Below are positions 61,198-64,000 of a stretch of 64,000 bases of DNA, one piece after another. Under the pieces are notes generated by a model. It saw nothing but the letters and a program-made list of their open reading frames with translations, searched no databases and was not told where the DNA came from. Where the stretch lies: NCBI GenBank assembly GCA_046262295.1, contig JBHENC010000010.1, forward strand, positions 77,733 to 141,732. The letters run 5' to 3'. The stretch's first letter is position 1, and each line of letters opens with the position of its first letter. The stretch comes from JBHENC01 sp046262295. Lineage in GTDB: Bacteria > Acidobacteriota > Blastocatellia > Pyrinomonadales > Pyrinomonadaceae. Position numbers and translations under genes: made by a program.

Positions 61198-62355
61198 ATG
61201 GAGAAATTCGCTGACCGGCAAAATCATTCGACGCCTTTGCTTAAACCTTCCGTCAATCGAAATTCTTTGAAACGTGCGCTCGTCGCGGCGGCGGTTCTCT
61301 GCGCGGTGTTGCTGGGTCTCGTCATGCTGTTGCTGATCGGCGTCGAAACAGGCGCGGTCGCGCTGCTCACGGGACTTGTGTTTGCGACGCTGCCCGTGCC
61401 CGTTTACGTGCTGTTGCTGTTATGGATTGATCGTTACGAAGCGGAGCCGACGTGGATGCTGGCGACGGCCTTTTTCTGGGGCGCGCTCGTCGCGGTCTTC
61501 ATCGCCTACGTGCTCAATACGGCGGGAAGCCTTATCGTTTATCTAATTACCAATAATGAAAACGCGGGCAAGATTTTCGGCACAGTCGTTTCCGCGCCCG
61601 TCGTTGAAGAGATTTCCAAAGGACTGGTGGTGCTTCTTCTGTTCTTCAAAAAAGATGAGTTCGACGATGTGGTAGACGGGATTGTTTACGCCGGGATGGT
61701 CGGGCTTGGCTTCGCCATGACGGAGAACATACAGTATTACGGCAACGCCGCGCTTGCGGGCAGCAGGGAAGACTTAACCGGAACGCTGATTCTGCGCGGC
61801 GCTTTGTCGCCCTTTCTACACCCGCTCTGCACAAGCATGACGGGCATCGCACTTGGCCTCGCGCGCCAATCATCCAAACGCTTTGTCAAACTTCTCGTGC
61901 CCGTCTTCGGCCTCGCGCTTGCGATAACGCTGCACGCAACATGGAACGCCGCCGCGATGCTGCTCGGAGGCGCGGGCTTTCTGCTCATATATTTTCTGGT
62001 GATGCTACCTGTCTTCGTCGCCACGCTGGTCACAGTCTTCTTCGCACTGCGCCGCGAAGGACGCATCGTGCGCGAGCAACTATTATGCGATCTGCAAAGC
62101 GGAGTGTTCACGGCGGAAGAGTATCAATGCCTGTGCAGCGTGCGCGGGCGGCTTGGCGCATCGTTGCGCGCGTTAAGAAGCGGCGGTTTCCGCGACTGGC
62201 ACGCCCGCGCTCGATTTAACCAGACGGCGAGCGAACTTGCTTTTCATCGCCACCGTGTCGCCGCCGGAATCTACACCAGTGATCACGTCGCACACGAACG
62301 CGAAGCTGCTTACCTCCAACTGCTGCGCGATTTGCAAGAGCGATTGAGAGAATAG
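61198..62355 (+). CDS. PrsW-family intramembrane metalloprotease
   Basis: A 385-residue membrane protein with about eight helices. Family motifs: LLLLWIDRYEAEPTWMLATA, the catalytic VVEEISKGLVVLLLFFKKDE (EExxxK), MVGLGFAMTENIQYYG, LSPFLHPLCTSMTGIALG and ALAITLHATWNAAAMLLGGA (His). PrsW proteins cut membrane-bound substrates such as anti-sigma factors; the target is unknown here. The C-terminal 100 residues are a soluble, charged, helical tail not typical of PrsW. It is 78 bases downstream of the acetyltransferase. Confidence 0.92.
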   Translation: MEKFADRQNHSTPLLKPSVNRNSLKRALVAAAVLCAVLLGLVMLLLIGVETGAVALLTGLVFATLPVPVYVLLLLWIDRYEAEPTWMLATAFFWGALVAVFIAYVLNTAGSLIVYLITNNENAGKIFGTVVSAPVVEEISKGLVVLLLFFKKDEFDDVVDGIVYAGMVGLGFAMTENIQYYGNAALAGSREDLTGTLILRGALSPFLHPLCTSMTGIALGLARQSSKRFVKLLVPVFGLALAITLHATWNAAAMLLGGAGFLLIYFLVMLPVFVATLVTVFFALRREGRIVREQLLCDLQSGVFTAEEYQCLCSVRGRLGASLRALRSGGFRDWHARARFNQTASELAFHRHRVAAGIYTSDHVAHEREAAYLQLLRDLQERLRE

Positions 62356-62450
62356 CCATTCACTTCGCGTGCGACACGTAAAAGCAAAATCAGAGACCCT
62401 GTTCGGCTACGTCATCGCTAAACGGTCGCTGCCGGATAGACGATCTGCCG

Positions 62451-62816
62451 TCATAGATAGAGCAAGGCAAAGGGTAGGATTGTGCCTGAGATTATCAATC
62501 CCCAGACGATGCGGCGGTCACGATTATATTTATGCGCCATGTAGATGCCGAGAATGCTGCTGACGATTAAGCCGAGCGACATTAGTACGAGCAACCATTT
62601 CAACGAAACGGACGGAGCGAGGCTTCGATCCTTAACAGGTCGCTGGTTCTTGTGGACTTCGGCAAACCGGACGATCCACTCCGGCGGATTATAGGTGCTG
62701 CCCTTCGGCGCTTCCTGCAATCTGAAGGTCTGGAGCGCGCCCGAAAGCGCGAAGAAGATAAAGAGCGGCGCAAAGAACGCGCCGAGGTATAGATGAATTT
62801 GTCTAATCCACTTCAT
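62451..62816 (-). CDS. PepSY-type transmembrane protein, 121 residues
   Basis: The N-terminus WIRQIHLYLGAFFAPLFIFF with the following SGALQTFRL is the PepSY-associated first helix, with an HxYLG pattern typical of the family. A short loop (PPEWIVRFAEVHKNQRP) follows, then two more helices (WLLVLMSLGLIVSSILGIY and IVWGLIISGTILPFALLYL). Larger PepSY_TM proteins have additional PepSY domains; this one is a minimal form. The role may be in metal or electron transport at the membrane, but that is not shown by the sequence. Confidence 0.8.
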   Translation of the reverse strand: MKWIRQIHLYLGAFFAPLFIFFALSGALQTFRLQEAPKGSTYNPPEWIVRFAEVHKNQRPVKDRSLAPSVSLKWLLVLMSLGLIVSSILGIYMAHKYNRDRRIVWGLIISGTILPFALLYL

Positions 62817-62918
62817 CGCGTGAACTTACCACAAGACGCGCAACGTCAGCCAGCACTCGAACGCCGGAATTACGCCGAATTCAGAACGTCTTTGCCGTAG
62901 AGAGAACTCCGTTTGAAA

Positions 62919-63050
62919 TCAGCTTTTGTAAATCTCGACGACGGGTTCGCCGTTCGGATTGATGTCGCCCCGATACATCCCGGCGGTGTTGAAGGGCATA
63001 CTGATGTTGCCCGCTTTGTCTGGCGCAATGAGGCCGCCTGCCTGCAGCCG
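62919..63050 (-). pseudogene. C-terminal remnant of an isoaspartyl peptidase/L-asparaginase
   Basis: In the minus-strand frame ending at 62919 the segment GGLIAPDKAGNISMPFNTAG followed by MYRGDINPNGEPVVEIYKS matches the C-terminal end of the beta subunit of Ntn-type isoaspartyl peptidases. Upstream of about 63050 the similarity fades and frames shift, and no start or catalytic Thr is found, so the gene is broken. It lies between the PepSY protein and the VapC toxin gene. Confidence 0.65.
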
Positions 63051-63157
63051 CGCACGTAATATCGAAATCACACAGGCTTTCGATGAAAAGCAATCTAACG
63101 CGCGATCAGCCCCGACGACTTGTTTATATTCATGGCGCGTTGAAGCATGGGCGCAAC

Positions 63158-63541
63158 TTACCATAACCTCTTGACTGAATAAGCATCGAAGGCCGCATCG
63201 CTGCTCACGATTGGCAACTGCTCGACTATCGCCTGAGCAATCATCAGCCTGTCAAACGGATCACGATGATGAAAAAGTAGCGTTGAAACAACGCCCAGAT
63301 GCGCCAAACTTACCGGCAAAATTTCTATGGCATTAGCTGTGAGTTGCTGCGGCACGAAAATATCATAGGGCTGCGCTAGTGTGAGTTTCCCGATGCTGAC
63401 TTTAATGGACATCTCCCATAGATTAGCCACACTCAACAGCAACTCCGCATCGGATTCGAGCAGGGCTTTCGCTTGCGCGCTCAAACGCGGATTATCCTCA
63501 ATGAACCACAGGAAAGTATGCGTATCGAGCAAGAGCTTCAT
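63158..63541 (-). CDS. VapC-type PIN-domain ribonuclease toxin
   Basis: A 127-residue PIN protein with the acidic residues D6 (LLLDTHTFLWF), E43 (NLWEMSIKVSIGKLTL), Asp in HRDPFDRLMIAQA and the late Asp in IVSSDAAFDAY. This is the typical four-acid active site. The WEMSIKVSIGKL wording is common in VapC proteins that pair with Phd-type antitoxins. It overlaps its antitoxin gene by four bases (63538-63541). Confidence 0.93.
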   Translation of the reverse strand: MKLLLDTHTFLWFIEDNPRLSAQAKALLESDAELLLSVANLWEMSIKVSIGKLTLAQPYDIFVPQQLTANAIEILPVSLAHLGVVSTLLFHHRDPFDRLMIAQAIVEQLPIVSSDAAFDAYSVKRLW

Positions 63542-63765
63542 TGCGTATATTCGGCAAAATCTTCCAGCGGCTCATCAAAATCATCCGACATGGTAATCAA
63601 GCCTCGCGCGCTTCCGCTCTGACGACAAGTCTTGACGGCGCGAATCGGCACAAGCTTCAGCACCGGCTGCTCGTTTTGCGTGATAATGATTTCCTCGCCG
63701 TCAAGCGCGGATTGAAGCAAGCTTGCGATCTGCGCTTTAGCCTTCTCTAATTCTATTTGATACAT
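63538..63765 (-). CDS. Phd/YefM-family antitoxin
   Basis: A 75-residue antitoxin from ATG 63765, with GGAGG 8 bases upstream (the frame opens at 63780). The N-terminal fold YQIELEKAKAQIASLLQSAL, GEEIIITQNEQPVLKLVPI is the Phd/YefM DNA-binding part; the acidic C-terminus (MSDDFDEPLEDFAEYTQ) is the usual toxin-neutralising tail. It should bind VapC and repress its own promoter. Confidence 0.9.
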   Translation of the reverse strand: MYQIELEKAKAQIASLLQSALDGEEIIITQNEQPVLKLVPIRAVKTCRQSGSARGLITMSDDFDEPLEDFAEYTQ

Positions 63766-63795
63766 ACCCGTAACCTCCAACTAAAACTTACGGCT

Positions 63796-63811
63796 GGCAT
63801 TCCAATATGCC
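63796..63811. promoter_or_regulatory. Possible operator palindrome of the toxin-antitoxin operon
   Basis: GGCATTCCAATATGCC is a GGCAT/ATGCC inverted repeat with a six-base centre about 30 bases upstream of the antitoxin start. Phd-type antitoxins bind palindromes in such positions. No other gene is seen from 63812 to the window end. Confidence 0.35.
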
Positions 63812-64000
63812 ATACGTTGGCGATATAAAGCCGTCGAACGCTCGGATTAACCCGCGCCGAGCGAGCAGCACGCAGGCCACAATTTACCACACGACCATGA
63901 AAGAAAAGCTATCAAGGCCTTAGGTTGAATGAGTTATAGGTTGACGAGGTTCATTTCTCCGGTTCATTTCATTAGACTTGAATTGCAGAAAGAACATGCC

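Overview
The window looks like a chromosomal segment of an Acidobacteriota bacterium, most likely from the Blastocatellia side of the phylum. The main evidence is six consecutive permeases of the ADOP type (acidobacterial duplicated orphan permease: MacB/FtsX-like, about 800 residues, N-terminus of the form LWQDxRYGxRMLLK). Very large hybrid histidine kinases, the DUF4252/ECF sigma module and a GC-rich coding style with dense operons fit this. No rRNA, tRNA, CRISPR array or intact insertion sequence was recognised.

Layout. 1-18757 (+): an ABC export cluster made of an adaptor C-terminus, a small membrane protein, one MacB-type ATPase, six tandem ADOP permeases, then an NtrC-like sigma-54 regulator and its kinase, which probably control it. 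18741-19717 (+): a methyltransferase and a small unknown protein. 20050-28237 (+): a signalling operon with a 1492-residue tandem-HAMP hybrid kinase, CheR, a receiver-less CheB and a second hybrid kinase. 28252-30635 (-): ECF sigma factor, anti-sigma-like membrane protein and two DUF4252-type secreted proteins. 30975-32141 (-): an M42 peptidase lipoprotein. 32204-40466 (-): an RND tripartite efflux operon (adaptor, pump, TolC), a second adaptor-like lipoprotein, and last a small membrane protein whose frame is crossed by a single UGA followed by a SECIS-like hairpin, a selenoprotein candidate.

40724-46527 (-) holds housekeeping genes: zinc-ribbon protein, HAD hydrolase, secreted unknown, MsrA, ATP-grasp protein, DEDDh exonuclease and a CorC/HlyC protein. 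The CorC gene lies between two copies of the exonuclease 5' end. 46640-48202 (-) is an AT-richer accessory patch with a DUF2283/DUF4258-like pair and a HEPN-like TIGR02391 protein. 48270-49952 (-) is ettA. 50286-54298 (+) is a histidine-degradation operon (hutU, hutG, hutI) followed by a DUF3445 gene. 55393-59740 (-) carries an amidohydrolase, a PfkB sugar kinase, a Tat-exported amidase and a small protein. 59881-60048 is a small secreted-protein gene broken by a UGA. 60280-62355 (+) has a GNAT acetyltransferase and a PrsW-type protease. 62451-63765 (-) has a PepSY-type membrane protein, an asparaginase remnant and a VapBC toxin-antitoxin pair.

The strongest unexpected observations are the UGA-containing membrane gene at the end of the efflux operon, the two GAGTC-rich inverted-repeat elements placed 8-9 bases after stop codons, the exonuclease 5'-end repeat bracketing corC, and the second UGA-interrupted small gene near 60 kb.
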